Origin: Apostichopus japonicus
Lineage: Eukaryota; Echinodermata; Holothuroidea; Aspidochirotida; Stichopodidae
NCBI RefSeq assembly: GCF_037975245.1
Contig: NC_092564.1
Location: 12,550,484 to 12,614,483, forward strand
Direction of reading: 5' to 3'
Length of the DNA stretch: 64,000 nucleotides
Shown: positions 12,301 through 23,500 of the stretch, one piece after another
How positions within the stretch are numbered: position 1 is the first letter of the stretch
How the letters are laid out: each line of letters starts with the position of its first letter
Notes under the pieces: model-generated
What the model saw: the letters and a program-made list of their open reading frames with translations, nothing else
Database searches by the model: none
What the model was told of the DNA's origin: nothing
Program-made: the position numbers and the translations under genes

Positions 12301-15300
12301 TGTGGAGGAATCTACTACACAGGCAAGTACCTATGGAAGTATTAATAGGGGGATGAAGGGGGGGGGGGAGAAGGGGGTATGAATAGGATGGAATAAGGCA
12401 GAGTGGTAGTGGAACAGATGTGGAGGAATCTACTACACAGGCAAGTACCCAAGGAAGTATTAATAGGGGGATGAAGGGGGGGGGAGAAGGGGGTATGAAT
12501 AGGATGGAATGAGGCAGAGTGGTAGTGGAACAGATGTGGAGGAATCTACTGTACAGGCAAGTACCCAAGGAAGTATTAATAGGGGGATGAAGGGGGGGGG
12601 GGAGAAGGGGGTATGAATCGGATGGAATGAGGCAGAGTGGTAGTGGAACAGATGTGGAGGAATCTACTACACAGGCAAGTACCCAAGGAAGTATTAATAG
12701 GGGCAAGAAGGGGGTATTTAATAGGAGCAAGAAGGGGGTATTGATAGGGGCAAGGAGGTGGTAATAATAGGATTAAGAAGGGGGTATTGATAGGGGCAAG
12801 GAGGGGGTGTTAATAGGACCAAGAAGGGGGTAAAAGTAGGATGGAATGAGGCAGAGTGGAAGTGGAACAGATGTGGAGGAATCTACTGCACAGGCAAGTA
12901 CCCAAGGAATTGTTAATAGGGGGAAGAAGGGGCAAGAAAGGGTGTATTAATAGGAGCGACAAGAGGTATTGATAGGGGCAAGGAGGGGGTATTAATAAGG
13001 TCAAGGGTTTCTTTAATAGGGACAAGAAGGGTATATTAATAGGAGCAAGAGGAGGGTATCAATAGGAGCAAGAAGGGGGTATTGAAAGGAGCAAGAAGGG
13101 TTCTTTAATAGGGGCAAGAAGGGTATATTAATAGGAGCAAGAGGAGGGTATCGATAGGAGCAAGAAGGGGGTATTGAAAGGAGCAAGAATGGGGTATTAA
13201 TAGGTGCAAGGAGTGGCATTGAGATGAGTGGAACAGTGGTAAGGGTGTGAAAGGGTACCTACATATACCATAAGAGATACTAATAGGGTCAAGGAGATGG
13301 TAAAGAGGAGGTTGAAGTTGCATTGAGATGAATGCAACATAGGGGCAAGTAACAGGTGGTAGGTGACCACAACAGGTAAGTAGAGAGGTAATTGATATTG
13401 CTAGGTGAAGAGTAAAAGGAGGGCAATAAATGAGACTGTCAAATAACTGTCAAATTAACAACATCTTAACCGTCAAAGCACTGGATAACGAGAGGCAGGG
13501 AAGCGATCATACGAATGCAATAATGGTTAGTACTGAGATGTGTGAAAGGGAGGGTTCATGATGGTAGGATAGTGGTTAGAGAGGATGACTGAATAATTGT
13601 ACTTACTAACAATAAATGAGATAAGTTATCACAGACTAAAATATCGATAAACATGAACTGCAATATGATATTATGTATATAGTAATAGTAAGTATAATAG
13701 TAAGTATAAAGACAAATCAATTAAATGACTACACCTCAAAGCATGGACACGATTCCCTATCAATGGAAAGTGTCAATCCCATATATACAACAAATGACTT
13801 TCTGTGTTTGCTTGGAAGAAATGGGATTTGTGCTGCTTTGAAATGAGTTAGGGATGGGTTTAATGGTATGAGCTAAAAACTTAACACAACAATTGATAAA
13901 TTGTGTAGAAATTAAAGTAATTATTCTTTGAATCAGTGGTTCATTTGTTTTTAAAGCTATAGGATTGTTACGTTAATATTATTCATGCATGACTAATATC
14001 TGTATATTTCTCATCTAGACCGATAATCACCACCAGGGGAGTCATGCTAACTGTATGGTTGAGCTCAAGAATCAGTATCTGAACACGGTGACACAAATAA
14101 GAGGTCAGAATTACAATCATCTTCTGTTTGTTTACAAGTATATAATTAGCTGATATTACATTGGTTTGTTTATTTATAGTTAACTGTTACAAGATTTATT
14201 CTCAAACTCGGTTTATTTGTTTGCTTGTTTGTTGTTGTTGTTTTTTTGCTCTTTAGTGTAATTATTTGTGATTCAGTTGCTTTTTTGCTTCAGTATAGTC
14301 ATATCCATTTAAGTGTAACATTTGGCAATGTGCATTTGCTAGTTTGGCTATGTAGACTAGTGTTAGATCTGGTCACTTACATTCTTAATTGGATTGTTGT
14401 GTTTAAATTTGTCTTCAAGTGGATTATATTGCTTAAGTTACATTACTTGTTTGTTTGGTTGGTTGGCTGGTTGTGAATTTGTATCAAGTGACTTGGTTAT
14501 GAAGCTAACCTTGTCCCTCGACTGTTTGGTAATGATAATAGTCAAACTAATGATGGGCTTGTTTATCAAGGATAATATGTTTGCCATTTGAGTTTCTTTG
14601 TTATTTAAGTTTTTTGATTATTCCAGAAATGGGATATACTTCTGGTAATAAACTATTATGAAAAGAATAGTAGAATCGTTTTGAAGAACACTAACACTTA
14701 GCCTTAAATAGAGAATTAAATCATGGCATCTTGTTAAAACTTTTCATTCAGTTTGTACAAGTCATGTTGAAGAGTGTTCTGTTGATATTTATATGTTTTG
14801 TACTAGATATGAACCTGAGGTGTGTTTGCTGTCGTATAAGCTGTCGTTAAAGTTAGGTTAGTTTTTGTGATATTTCTTACTATCTGTGATATTTTCTCAT
14901 CCTCTTCCTGTTACAGTTGACGTGATGCAGTACATCAAGGAGGTACGAGAGCATTGTCAACAGACCGTACGGATGGAGGTGGAGAAGGCACGGAACAGCA
15001 CTTCAAAGCGACTGAGGGAACACTTTACCCTGTGTCTGAAGGATCAGCTGGAAGAGGATAAGAAGAGAGCAAGGTGAGACGATGATAGTTAAGAGGGGAT
15101 TGGATAGTTTGGAAAGGAGAAGGGGGGGGGGGGTGATCATGTTGAGCTAGATAAATAGTGGCAGGGATACCTATAGAGGGAGATCTGATGATGGAATATA
15201 AGAAAGATATGTAAGTGAGATGGGAAGATTATCTGATGGAAGAGACTGAAAGAGATGATATAAACGAAGAAGATAGGATAGATGGGGTTTAGCCAGGTAT

Positions 15301-16875
15301 AAGAAGGGGAATGTGGGGGGAGGGGAGGGAACAACGGTGTGAGCAGGTGGAAGGGTTGGTTGTATAAGCTAGATTAGAATTAACTTAAATAAAGCAGGTT
15401 TCATGTAGTATTTTAACCATGCTAACCAACACAACACAACCAACACAAAATCAAATGGTCTGTTGTATTTGTCATCATAGAGTAATAGTATTCTATATGT
15501 CATCATAGAGTAATAGTATTCTATTTGTCGTAGAGTGATGGTATTCTATTTGTCATAGAGTTATGGTATTCTTTTGTTGTCATCGTAGAGTTATGTTGTT
15601 CTATTTATCATTGTAGAGGTATGGTATTCTATTTGCCATTTCTATATTTCATCATAGAGTTATGGTATTTTATTTGTCATCGTGGACTTATGTTGTTCTA
15701 TTTGTCATCGTAGAGTTATGGTATGCTCTCATCGAATACAAGATTGAATCGCATTTTCTTTCTTGTTTTACTTCCTCAGAAATGACAAGAGGCGACAGAG
15801 TGCTACATTCATGTTAGGAGCCCTAAATAGGTTCATGGAGACCAAACTGGACGGTGAAGGTTCGGACACATACGATTCCTGTCCAGACACGGGGCATGAA
15901 GCCGTGGGGTCACTAGAAGGGGATCTCACAGGAGACACTCCTTACCCTCGACAAGAAAGCCTTGAAGTAAACCAAACAAGCTCCAGGAGAGGAAGGACCA
16001 TGTCGGTCCAATTTAGTGATAACTTGGGAAAGATGGACAATTTGCTGGATGGAGAAGAGAGAGGGAAGGAGCCATTGGTGAAGCCTGTGAGAGGGAAGGA
16101 GCCATCGGTGAAGCCTGTGACACTGTTCCCTGATCACTTGATCACACAGGATGATGAGGAGTTGTTACAACGAACTTTTGATAGGCTGAGCATCCTGGAT
16201 GGAAGTTCAGATGTTGATTCGGTGATGAGGAGCGACAGCCCCAGTGGGGAATTCCATTCCCTGGAAGAGGTGTCCCTCTCACCATCTCACAGTTCCAGCG
16301 AACTCGAAGAAATTATAAAGAAAAACTCACTGGAGGGTTTGCTTGGTAGTCCATCTGCACACGAAGCCATATCAAACAAACAGAGTGACAGACGTAGCAG
16401 AGATCCGAGAACTGCTCCCTCCAAGTCGAAGCTAAGATCTACAGATACCAGGAACCATGACCGGTCGTTCAATAATATCACGGTAAGGTCAAGAACGAGA
16501 ACATCAGGGGTCGTACAAGACGTCACGCAAAGACAAACAAGGACTAAACCCCAAAGTGACCGTGTGGAAAGGTCAAGGGACGAGAGGTCTAACAATGACC
16601 ATCATGATAGGTCAGGAGGACAGAGGTCAAAACCTGACAGTGACCGTCATCGCGTAGAGGCAGATGCCATGGTGTCAAGTCAGTTTGTTCCATTATCTAG
16701 GAGGAAGGACATAGGTAGCCAATCAAAGGTAGATAGACGTACACCTGCCAAGGAGATCCGTAGACCAGTGCCAGTAACAGCTGGACAGTATCAATCATTC
16801 ATACCAAATTCAAATGTAAACCTCTCCGCAACTTCAGTGACGACAGAGTATAATGATTTGCCTGATAACCTCTGA
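390..16875 (+). CDS. CEP152: CEP152-like centriole duplication scaffold, 3' part (18 exons, 5' end outside window)
   Basis: Exons: 390-529, 954-1154, 2621-2768, 3404-3495, 3946-4097, 4559-4742, 5280-5476, 6641-6769, 7011-7146, 7779-7916, 8603-8732, 8986-9104, 9663-9968, 10671-10942, 11929-12088, 14019-14103, 14917-15073, 15780-16875. Acceptors are all AG. Donors are GT except the GC after 12088. Phases agree at every junction, giving 1,279 codons with no internal stop. The first exon begins inside a codon, so upstream exons are missing. Residues 1 to about 915 are almost entirely charged coiled coil rich in Glu, Lys and Gln. The region around residues 850-915 (Q-Y-L...D-V-M-Q-Y-I-K-E-V-R, then L-R-E-H-F-T-L-C-L) resembles, from memory, the conserved segment before the C-terminal tail of vertebrate CEP152. 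The last 365 residues are polar and disordered. CEP152/Asterless proteins bind PLK4 at the centriole wall and start procentriole formation. The PLK4-binding N-terminus is not in the window. Another centrosomal coiled-coil protein remains possible. Confidence 0.8.
1845..2592. repeat. About 48-bp minisatellite in CEP152-like intron 2 of window
   Basis: Roughly 15 units share a core of GTTGATGGCGACAACCTTAA followed by an A-rich spacer. Units vary in length and some are merged. A 175-bp multi-unit block starting near 2205 recurs near 2380 with the same unit-specific variants, so a second round of duplication copied several units together. The array stops about 30 bases before the acceptor at 2620. 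Confidence 0.9.
2621..2768 (+). CDS. CEP152: CEP152-like exon 3 of window (coiled coil)
   Basis: The exon follows a polypyrimidine tract and CAG at 2618-2620 and ends before GTGAGA. It encodes about 49 residues of coiled coil (E-A-L-S-N-R-F-Q to L-L-G-Q) and leaves one base of a codon, completed by the exon at 3404. Its last 70 or so bases and the donor are duplicated immediately downstream at about 2843-2990; the second copy has no acceptor. Confidence 0.8.
2695..2990 (+). repeat. Tandem duplication (about 147 bp) of the exon 3 tail and donor
   Basis: The segment 2695-2841 (end of the coding exon, donor GTGAGA, G-rich intron start) is repeated at about 2843-2990 with a few substitutions. 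The coding part of the second copy is still open in the same frame and still ends in the donor motif, but it lacks a polypyrimidine tract and acceptor. Confidence 0.9.
5550..5850. repeat. C-rich minisatellite in intron after exon 7 of window
   Basis: About five to six degenerate units of roughly 50 bases alternate a CCCCTCCCCC tract with ATGATTGTGTGATGTGTTCT-like sequence. It begins about 75 bases after the donor at 5477. The open frames seen across it are a product of the repetition. Confidence 0.75.
9663..9968 (+). CDS. CEP152: CEP152-like exon 13 of window (long coiled coil)
   Basis: This is the largest internal exon: 102 codons, phase 0 at both ends. It is a continuous heptad-rich helix (for example E-E-V-E-R-E-H-E-K-N-L-E-Q-R-L) with a single Trp-containing L-W-E-G-I-Q stretch and a later E-Q-W-I-E-E-K-K-R-L. 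The donor is GTTAGT. Long open frames on the opposite strand here are artefacts of this exon's codon composition. Confidence 0.8.
11929..12088 (+). CDS. CEP152: CEP152-like exon 15 of window, ending at a GC splice donor
   Basis: Acceptor TTAG at 11925-11928. The exon encodes M-K-E-A-N-A-L-T-A-E-S-L-E-S-R, then an S/T/R-rich linker ending in E-E-S-T-A-Q. The sequence at the 3' edge is CAG|GCAAGT, the usual context of a GC-AG intron. No GT in the right phase lies nearby, and phase 0 here matches the exon at 14019. The exon's tail from about 12036 is the first unit of a 115-119 bp minisatellite that also contains the donor. Confidence 0.75.
12036..12960 (+). repeat. 115-119 bp minisatellite carrying exon 15 tail and GC donor
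   Basis: Units begin near 12041, 12160, 12275, 12393, 12509 and 12627, with a seventh near 12846. Each holds the sequence encoding R-Q-S-G-S-G-T-D-V-E-E-S-T, then CACAGGCAAGT or TACAGGCAAGT, then a spacer with a run of 7 to 13 G. Only the first is joined to an upstream acceptor in the gene model. Confidence 0.92.
12690..13225. repeat. About 30-36 bp minisatellite (GGGGCAAGAAGGGGGTATTAATAG type)
   Basis: A shorter-period array grows out of the end of the 117-bp array: GGGGCAAGAAGG, GGTATTAATAG and variants, roughly 15 units. It appears derived from the spacer portion of the longer unit. It lies entirely within the intron 12089-14018. Confidence 0.85.
14917..15073 (+). CDS. CEP152: CEP152-like exon 17 of window (most conserved C-terminal segment)
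   Basis: This exon encodes V-D-V-M-Q-Y-I-K-E-V-R through H-F-T-L-C-L-K-D-Q-L-E-E-D. It is the segment I rely on most for the CEP152 call: the spacing of Y-I, the T-V-R-x-E-V pair and the L-C-L after a basic-aromatic stretch parallel the vertebrate protein as I remember it. Acceptor TTACAG, donor GTGAGA. Confidence 0.8.
15470..15730. repeat. Degenerate 30-40 bp repeat in last CEP152-like intron
   Basis: About seven imperfect units of TATGGTATTCTATTTGTCAT plus CGTAGAGT run up to within 50 bases of the acceptor at 15779. Some units lack the CATCGT part. Confidence 0.8.
15780..16875 (+). CDS. CEP152: CEP152-like terminal coding exon (disordered C-terminal tail)
   Basis: The exon opens after CCTCAG with N-D-K-R-R-Q-S-A-T-F-M-L-G-A-L, finishing the conserved region. 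It continues as about 330 residues of polar, disordered sequence and stops with TGA at 16873-16875. Acidic Ser clusters (residues S-S-S-E-L-E-E-I-I-K) are followed by an Arg/Ser/Asp-rich stretch (R-S-R-D-E-R-S). A 30-bp unit at 16061-16090 is repeated at 16091-16120, duplicating R-G-K-E-P-x-V-K-P-V. A GTAAGG at 16483 could act as a donor, but removing sequence to the nearest good acceptor (16700) would break the frame. Confidence 0.85.
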
Positions 16876-17565
16876 CCTTTACGGTGATTTACATGATGAC
16901 AATTTTTGTCCTTTAACTTTTCAGACGCGACATAAACAAGGCAATAATAACACAAAGACTTTTCGAAGTGGAAAAAGTACAATCGACAATTCACAAGAGA
17001 CAGAACATCCATTTTCAATACATGGATGATGTTATAGGCAATAAGATAATAGTTGGTACCACCAGTGAGTTTAAAAACCTTGAGATTAAAACCAGTTTTA
17101 TGGATTCGGGATCATTCTTTTGATGATTTCTTATACCAACTTATTCCGAGCAGGTTCTTATGTTGTGTTATAAAGATAATGAAGCTATAGGTCAGTAATA
17201 ACTAGCTGTGTAAATATCAAACCTGCAGTTCATTGTCACACTTTAATAGTTAGGTTAGACTACCTCAGGAATGTAAGAAAAGATTGTGAATATTCTTGTA
17301 ACATTTTTGTAGCATTTTTAGAACTTGTATAGAGTTTAGATCCTCCATCCCTCTGAGAATAAGATCCTTCTAGGATCAAAACACCAGATTCTCCAACTGT
17401 GGTACATGTAGCTATATAGGATCTTAGTAGGCAAGGAGTTGGTTAACAGTTTCTTTGTATTTCTTGTTTTGATCTGTTCAATCTTCAACTGAAAAGAGTG
17501 TTTTATCTCATTGGACAAAACCTACTGAATTTATTTAATGAATAAAGTATGGAAACAGTTATGGT
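16876..17565 (+). other. CEP152: CEP152-like 3' UTR
   Basis: Noncoding AT-rich sequence follows the TGA and runs to the first good polyadenylation hexamer at 17541. The cleavage point is estimated, not seen. No other open frame of interest lies here on either strand. Confidence 0.55.
17541..17546 (+). terminator. Polyadenylation signal AATAAA for the CEP152-like gene
   Basis: This is the first canonical AATAAA downstream of the stop codon, about 670 bases after it. A T/GT-containing stretch follows within 30-60 bases, as expected for a downstream element. Confidence 0.55.
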
Positions 17566-17952
17566 GCTGTCACAATGTGACTTCTTTTCATAAATTTTCA
17601 ACAAAATAATTCATTGTTCAGTCAGTGTTCATTAACAAATTTGCAACAAATTGTTAAGTCTTGGAAGTCAACATTTTCCTGTAAAATGACAAAATTGTTA
17701 TTTATCAAATGTCATCAGTTTAACAATTTGCAGCAAAATGACCGATTCTGGTCTACACCCAAAGTGTCTTTTTTCTTCAGGGGACTTTCTTTCTTGAAAA
17801 GAAAACCCCTTACATTGGTATTAACCCACCTGGACACATTGTGGTCATGTGATCATCTTTGCTATGAGAAGCACTGAATAACTTGAAGAGTATGTTAAAC
17901 CAATAGATTTGAATGTCTTCCTAGATTGGTCAAGTTACCCTTTCAATCCACA

Positions 17953-17953
<1 letters not shown>

Positions 17954-17996
<43 letters not shown>

Positions 17997-17997
17997 T
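17954..17997. repeat. (TA)n(TG)n microsatellite
   Basis: An uninterrupted TA run of about 33 bases passes into five GT units. Confidence 0.95.
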
Positions 17998-20104
17998 TGT
18001 ACATGATTTATATGACGGAACACAGTACTATTCCATGGTGTCTTATTCCTCTATGGAGATAGGAGAAGGGGTAAGAGTGAGTATGGGAGGAAGGAGGGAG
18101 GGGAATGGGGGAGGGATGAGGCATAGATCCCTTATGCCTCCTGTACTATGCAGCTAATCCTCAGTTGATATTATGATAAATATGTGTCACATTTGATCTG
18201 TCATAGTTAGCTGTCTTCCTTCCTTAAAGATGAGCATAATAATAATAATAATAATATGTGCTATTTATAAAGTGCTTTCCAATCTTGCATCACCATATCA
18301 TTGTACCCATCAACAAATTTTCAGAATCCTTGGATAATCCACTTTGATAAGTTTGTGTAGTGTGTTCTGTACCGAATGGTATTACTCAGTATTATCACCT
18401 TTAATGTTTATAAAAGAGATCTTCCACAGCAAGTTGTTTTGTGCGAATCTTGATCTTCAGCTGTGATGTATGTACATAATTGATTTTGCCTCCAATCAAC
18501 TTAAGAAATATAGCTTCCAGCTTTTTTTTTTTAAATAATTGTATTATAGATGTAGATAAAACAGTTTTTGAATTTTGTATTGTTGTTGTTTATGTTGTTG
18601 TAATGACTAATTTATTGTACAAATAGCCACAGATAGCATACATGAAATGTATGCTATACAATGCAAACTTGTAAAATATTTGACTATAATATATATTCTA
18701 TACACATTGGAATTTAAAACTTGTGTTTTTGCTTTTCTGGTGTTAATTGCTCTCGTCAATATAATTTTCTTTTGTGGTGGAAGGGAAGAGGGGAGGGGGG
18801 TTAGTTTTGGGCTGTACACAGTAATAATTCATGTTGAAAGTTTGTGAACATCTAGTAACGAAGCACATGAAATATGCCAGGCAAAAGTGTTCATGTCTGT
18901 CCAATTATTTAAGACTGCTTTAAAGAGATATTTTTGTAATACTTAACTGTTTCAAACATTTTACAGTAAATTTTCTGCTGTACTAACTAAAACTCACATC
19001 TATTCTGGTCTGTATTCAGGGGAAGGGGCTGTAAAGGGGTGGGGGAGATGGCATTGGGTGCGTAAATGTCAGCTTTAACTATCAACTGTCTGCATTTTTC
19101 TGGGTAGAGGTTGGTCTTTAGGGAGGGGGGCATAACACTTACTACATCAAATGTCACAAAACAAATTAGTATGGATGCAGAATATAACAATATTTTGCAT
19201 CTACTCTCCCTTGTACAAAAATAGACCCCTCCCCAGGATGGTCTTTAATAGACAGGTCCATCAAATACACCTCCTCATAAACATTCATGAGCAGGTGTTT
19301 GATTTTGAAGATATCAACTCTAAAAGTTTGCTATTGTTAATGTATCTAGACACTAGTATCTTCATCATCATAACCAGAGCAGGAACGATTTTATTTTTCT
19401 TTGAAATGTAGAACAAGATAATATTCTTACCAAACTAGCAAGTGTTTTTACGTCATGAGAACATCGTTTGCACCGAATGAATCACATTTTTCAAGAAAAA
19501 AAGAACGTAACAAGATATATAATAGAAAATATGAAGATTGAAACTACGTCAGTGATGACATCATAGTTCCACCTGTGTATTATGCTACAGTAACAAAGGG
19601 CAAAATTTCTTTGGCAAATATAAGTTTCATTCAATATGTGTGTTAAGAATAAGAAATAAATAGACTTTCAACACTTAGTAACGTAACTTAAAATATTACA
19701 TGCATATATGTACACGCAAATTACAGTGTCTGTCACACAAATATCCCTTCAACTATCTAGTGAAAAAGTTTTTTACCAAGAGTAATTGTTTCATTCCTCA
19801 TACGAAAACATCAAGCAAACAATTTTCAACTGTAGGAAACCAGTTTCTATTCAAGAGGCCATGAGCCTTAGTCTATACTGAAACATAACACAACTCAACG
19901 GAAGAGGAACACTTTTCATATCTGGAAGGAGAAGTGGAAACAAACGAATTTTCTAGTGTGTAACTTGCTTTGTTATGTCATGTTTGAGAGTAGTTATGAA
20001 TTGAACTGTAAGACTTATCCAAAGGTCCTATTACATAACCTTCACTGGTCCGCGAGCGACTTTGATAGGGAAATTCCCTCATGTAGCTACTGGTGATGAA
20101 GTAA

Positions 20105-20123
20105 CCAATCAAAGATCGCCAAG
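20105..20123 (+). promoter_or_regulatory. Possible ER stress response element upstream of LMAN1
   Basis: The sequence is CCAAT, nine bases, then CCAAG, about 305 bases before the LMAN1 start codon. The ERSE consensus is CCAAT-N9-CCACG (NF-Y plus ATF6/XBP1), so there is one mismatch, in the ATF6 half. Secretory-pathway genes such as LMAN1 are often induced by the unfolded protein response, which makes the site plausible. A single near-match can also arise by chance. Confidence 0.3.
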
Positions 20124-20428
20124 TTGGCAAAGCTCTGTTTTCTTTGAGACGAATTTAATGACTTTGACACAGTACGCGATCACTTAAATTGAATGCTAAC
20201 TATCTAAGGGCAGACAAACTAATATTTTTGTGCACAGGAATCATCAATTTCCCATATTTTTTTACGGATTTCTTTTAAAACTATGAAATTGTTTTCGAAA
20301 GATGATACCATTTCAGCTTAGATCATATATGAATAATCATACGGATATTTGACCTCCAGAGAATATCGTGTCACACATATGGCCATTCAATCTGTAGTAG
20401 AACAAGAACCTGGTTTCTGTATGCCAAC

Positions 20429-20594
20429 ATGAAGAAAAGAACTCAAATCATGCAACTAATTATTCCGCTATGTTTGCTGCTTTCTGTTGCCTATGCACAG
20501 CTTCCGAAACGGCGTTTCGAGTACAAATACAGCCTCAAAGGACCTCATTTGATGCAGAAAGATGGTTTGGTACCGTTTTGGACGTACAGTGGCA
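20429..20594 (+). CDS. LMAN1: LMAN1 exon 1: signal peptide and start of lectin domain
   Basis: ATG at 20429 opens M-K-K-R-T-Q followed by a hydrophobic core (L-I-I-P-L-C-L-L-L-S-V-A-Y-A-Q), a textbook signal peptide with likely cleavage after Y-A. The mature protein starts near L-P-K-R-R-F-E-Y-K-Y-S-L-K-G-P-H-L, the conserved N-terminal motif of the family. A second in-frame ATG at residue 8 would shorten the basic N-region, so the first is preferred. Donor GTGAGT. Confidence 0.93.
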
Positions 20595-23500
20595 GTGAGT
20601 TTCGTTCGTTCAAATAGGCTACATCAGCATACTACATGTTTTGAGTAGTGATAAATGTATAGGCTATAGTGTAGAAACAACACAGCTATCACTCCCATAT
20701 GGTTTGTATTGTGATGAGTTCTGAAGATAAAATCAAGTTTGGAAAGACCTACCCATAGGCCATAGATGAGTATATCGTCTCCCTGTAAGAAACTGGAATG
20801 GTGGTTCCTTCAGGGAAGAAGTAGTAGCTGTGTCTTTGTCGTTGTTTGGGAGTGAAAGCTTCATGCATGGTGTCTGTCATATTACTAATACTTTCATAGG
20901 TGTGATTGTGCCATACAGCACTGTTAGCTTAGGCCTTAACAACAGTCAACAACACTTCAGTATGCTAGAAGGTTATTAAAATATCCAGAAGTCTTTACTT
21001 ACATTGATATTGACACAAGGATACTTAGGATGTAGCTTTACGGGAAAATGATAATGCAAGACAATGCTAAAGTTACCATTTCACCAGGTAAATTTTTCCC
21101 ATGGATATTCTTTGATAAATTTTAGAAATGATCAGTGTGAAATAGCTTATGGAAAATACCAGTAATTTGTAAGTAATGAAGTCATATGTGTGCAGAGTCT
21201 GGTAATATCTGTTTACTGGATTTGAAGAAAAAAACTTCTGTGTAAGTCAATATCATTGTAACGTTGAGGATCTTAAGCTTTCAACAGTTTTTGTTAAGCG
21301 GCAACTTATGCAAATATAAATCTAGTAAATGATGGCTAAGCATAAGACAATTCACATAATTTTCAAATTAATTCTGTAAGAATCACTATGTCTTGTGGGC
21401 CGTGGCTGGAGTCATGTGATTTTTTCTTTCTTCCATATGGTCATCTGCATAGGTTACATAACACAAATTGCTTATGAATAGACTTCATCTGTGATTCTAA
21501 GTCATCAAATAAAATCAATATTTCTGGCTCAATACTTGCCTTTATTTGTTTTTTGTAAAACTAACTTGATATTATATGACCAATTAATTACCACCTCAAA
21601 GTTCTTCAAGCTAATCAGCCCAATCACACTGGGCAACAACTTTCGAATGTTCAGGTTGAATAATTATTTTAATAAGAAAGAAAAAAGAAGAAAGGGGGAA
21701 TGGGGATGAGGATGACCTTCTTCCTATTTAGTTGAGTCTGCATTCAGCGCTGTAACAGATATTCTAACCAAGAAACGTGGCAGCCTGGAAGTAACACATT
21801 GCAGCGATTTACGTCTCAAATTAACCAAGCTAAATCCTGATATTAAGGTCCTTGTTCAAGTGCATCAAGCATCCCATTTATCATTGAACTGAACACTCAT
21901 AGCTGACTTTTATTCCATATCCAATGTTTACAGATAACGATGAACTTTTATATTGTGTATCATAGAGTGAATCGTATTAAAGAGATACCATGAACATTGA
22001 TTGAATCGTAATGTTCTCTGTTACAGTAAGAGAAAGAAGTGATTGAAAGAATATATGGTGCGTTTTTGTAGAAGTGTTTGGGGAGGAGGAATTAGGAAAC
22101 ACTTCTTCCCCCAGGTGGGGAATCTGAGAGATATTTGGTTGAGAAGTACAGAGCTAGAGTGACTCAGCCAGTTGCAGCTAAGTTAGCTACACAGGAATAC
22201 AGGAAATGTCTTTCTCTATTTGAAAGTCTAATATACGTGTACTTAAAATTTGAATGTTATTGCAAGTATGGACAGAAAAACAAAAGCAAAACAGTATCAC
22301 CCATTGTAGCAATATGACGTCTGGCATTGGTCCCAGTGGTAGCACCCTGACACATGGAATAATTCTTCTGGTATATTACAAAAATGCCAGGCAAAATAAG
22401 CAAATTGTTATACAAGTGCAAAAATGTGTACACAAGGTACCATAATAATGGTGATTGCATCTTCTCATCAATAATTCATAAAGAGCAGAACTTTGATCTG
22501 AATAATAGTAAAACCTGTTTTTTCAGCTTTGTCATATATTTATTGTTTTTGGTGATGTGTCTACCTGTCTAATATCTTGGTTGATCTCCAGCCAGATTAA
22601 TGGAACAACAGGAAGTGAGTACATGTTTAATATCTTAATATTTATTTTAACAAATTACAAAAACAGGAGGAAAGAAAAGATAAACAGTACCTTACTGTAC
22701 ATGTCAAAAAGAAAAACTTACTAGCGCATGTTTGTATTTGTCAATTGGAAAATAAATAGCTTGACAACATTTGTTTTATTTGCCACAGCCTGAACCTCTT
22801 GAAATTTAGTCACATTTGAATGAGGCAGAGCTAGCATTGTTTTTCTTTAGTACATTTCTGACATTCTTTTGTGTTTCTTTACCCTCACAGGTGCCTTGCC
22901 AAGTGACGATAAGGTCCGAATCACTCCATCACTGAGAAGCAGAAAAGGTAAAGACAATCAAAATATTTTGCTAAATTATTAGGAAATTTACAAGGAAGAT
23001 TGCTTGGAAGAAGTGTCTTCAAAGCAGTGTGAAGTGAGATGTTATTCATAATTTAAGCCTGGTAGCTTTATGACAAAATAAAGAGAAAGGAAAAAACTCA
23101 AGAAAGTTGAAAATGAGTAAAAAACATTTCAGTGTAGTTGGAACATTATTGCAAATTTGTTTCCAAGGTATTGTCTGCCCTTAAGGAACTATAGTAGATG
23201 ATGGAATGGGTGTTTGGATTTGGAAATCCAAACTGTATGAAAACTGTGATTGGTTTCTTTTTTCTTGACCAACTTATCATATCGGTTATGCATTGTGATG
23301 TCATCTTTGGCAAGTTGCAAAAGAGAATAAAAAAAGTAAACCTGAATTTAAAGTCATTGCTTCAGTTTGCCATCCAGCAAGTTTTGTTGTGGCTTCTTGG
23401 GTCTATTGTTGCTTCTTGGGTCTGTTGTTGCATGTTGGGTCTGTTGTTGCTTCTTGGCCTCAAACCATAGATGTTCCAGTCATTTAGTTTTTAACTCTTC

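Larger units (their letters stand above)
17566..20428. other. Intergenic region between CEP152-like gene and LMAN1
   Basis: About 2.9 kb with no recognisable gene. It contains a TA/TG microsatellite (17954-17997), an ATA-trinucleotide run at about 18236-18257 next to a TTTATAAAGTGCTTTCC motif that looks like a dispersed-repeat end, a G-rich tract near 18782-18800, and the presumed LMAN1 promoter in the last few hundred bases. No convincing TATA box was identified. Confidence 0.6.

Noticed and set aside
12227-12730. 167-codon minus-strand open frame with repeated Pro/Leu/Cys units
   Set aside because: It follows the 117-bp minisatellite unit exactly and has no start context or domain.
16483-16700. 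Possible intron inside the CEP152-like terminal exon
   Set aside because: The GTAAGG donor and CTAG acceptor are acceptable, but the 218-bp removal is not a multiple of three and would break an otherwise open tail.
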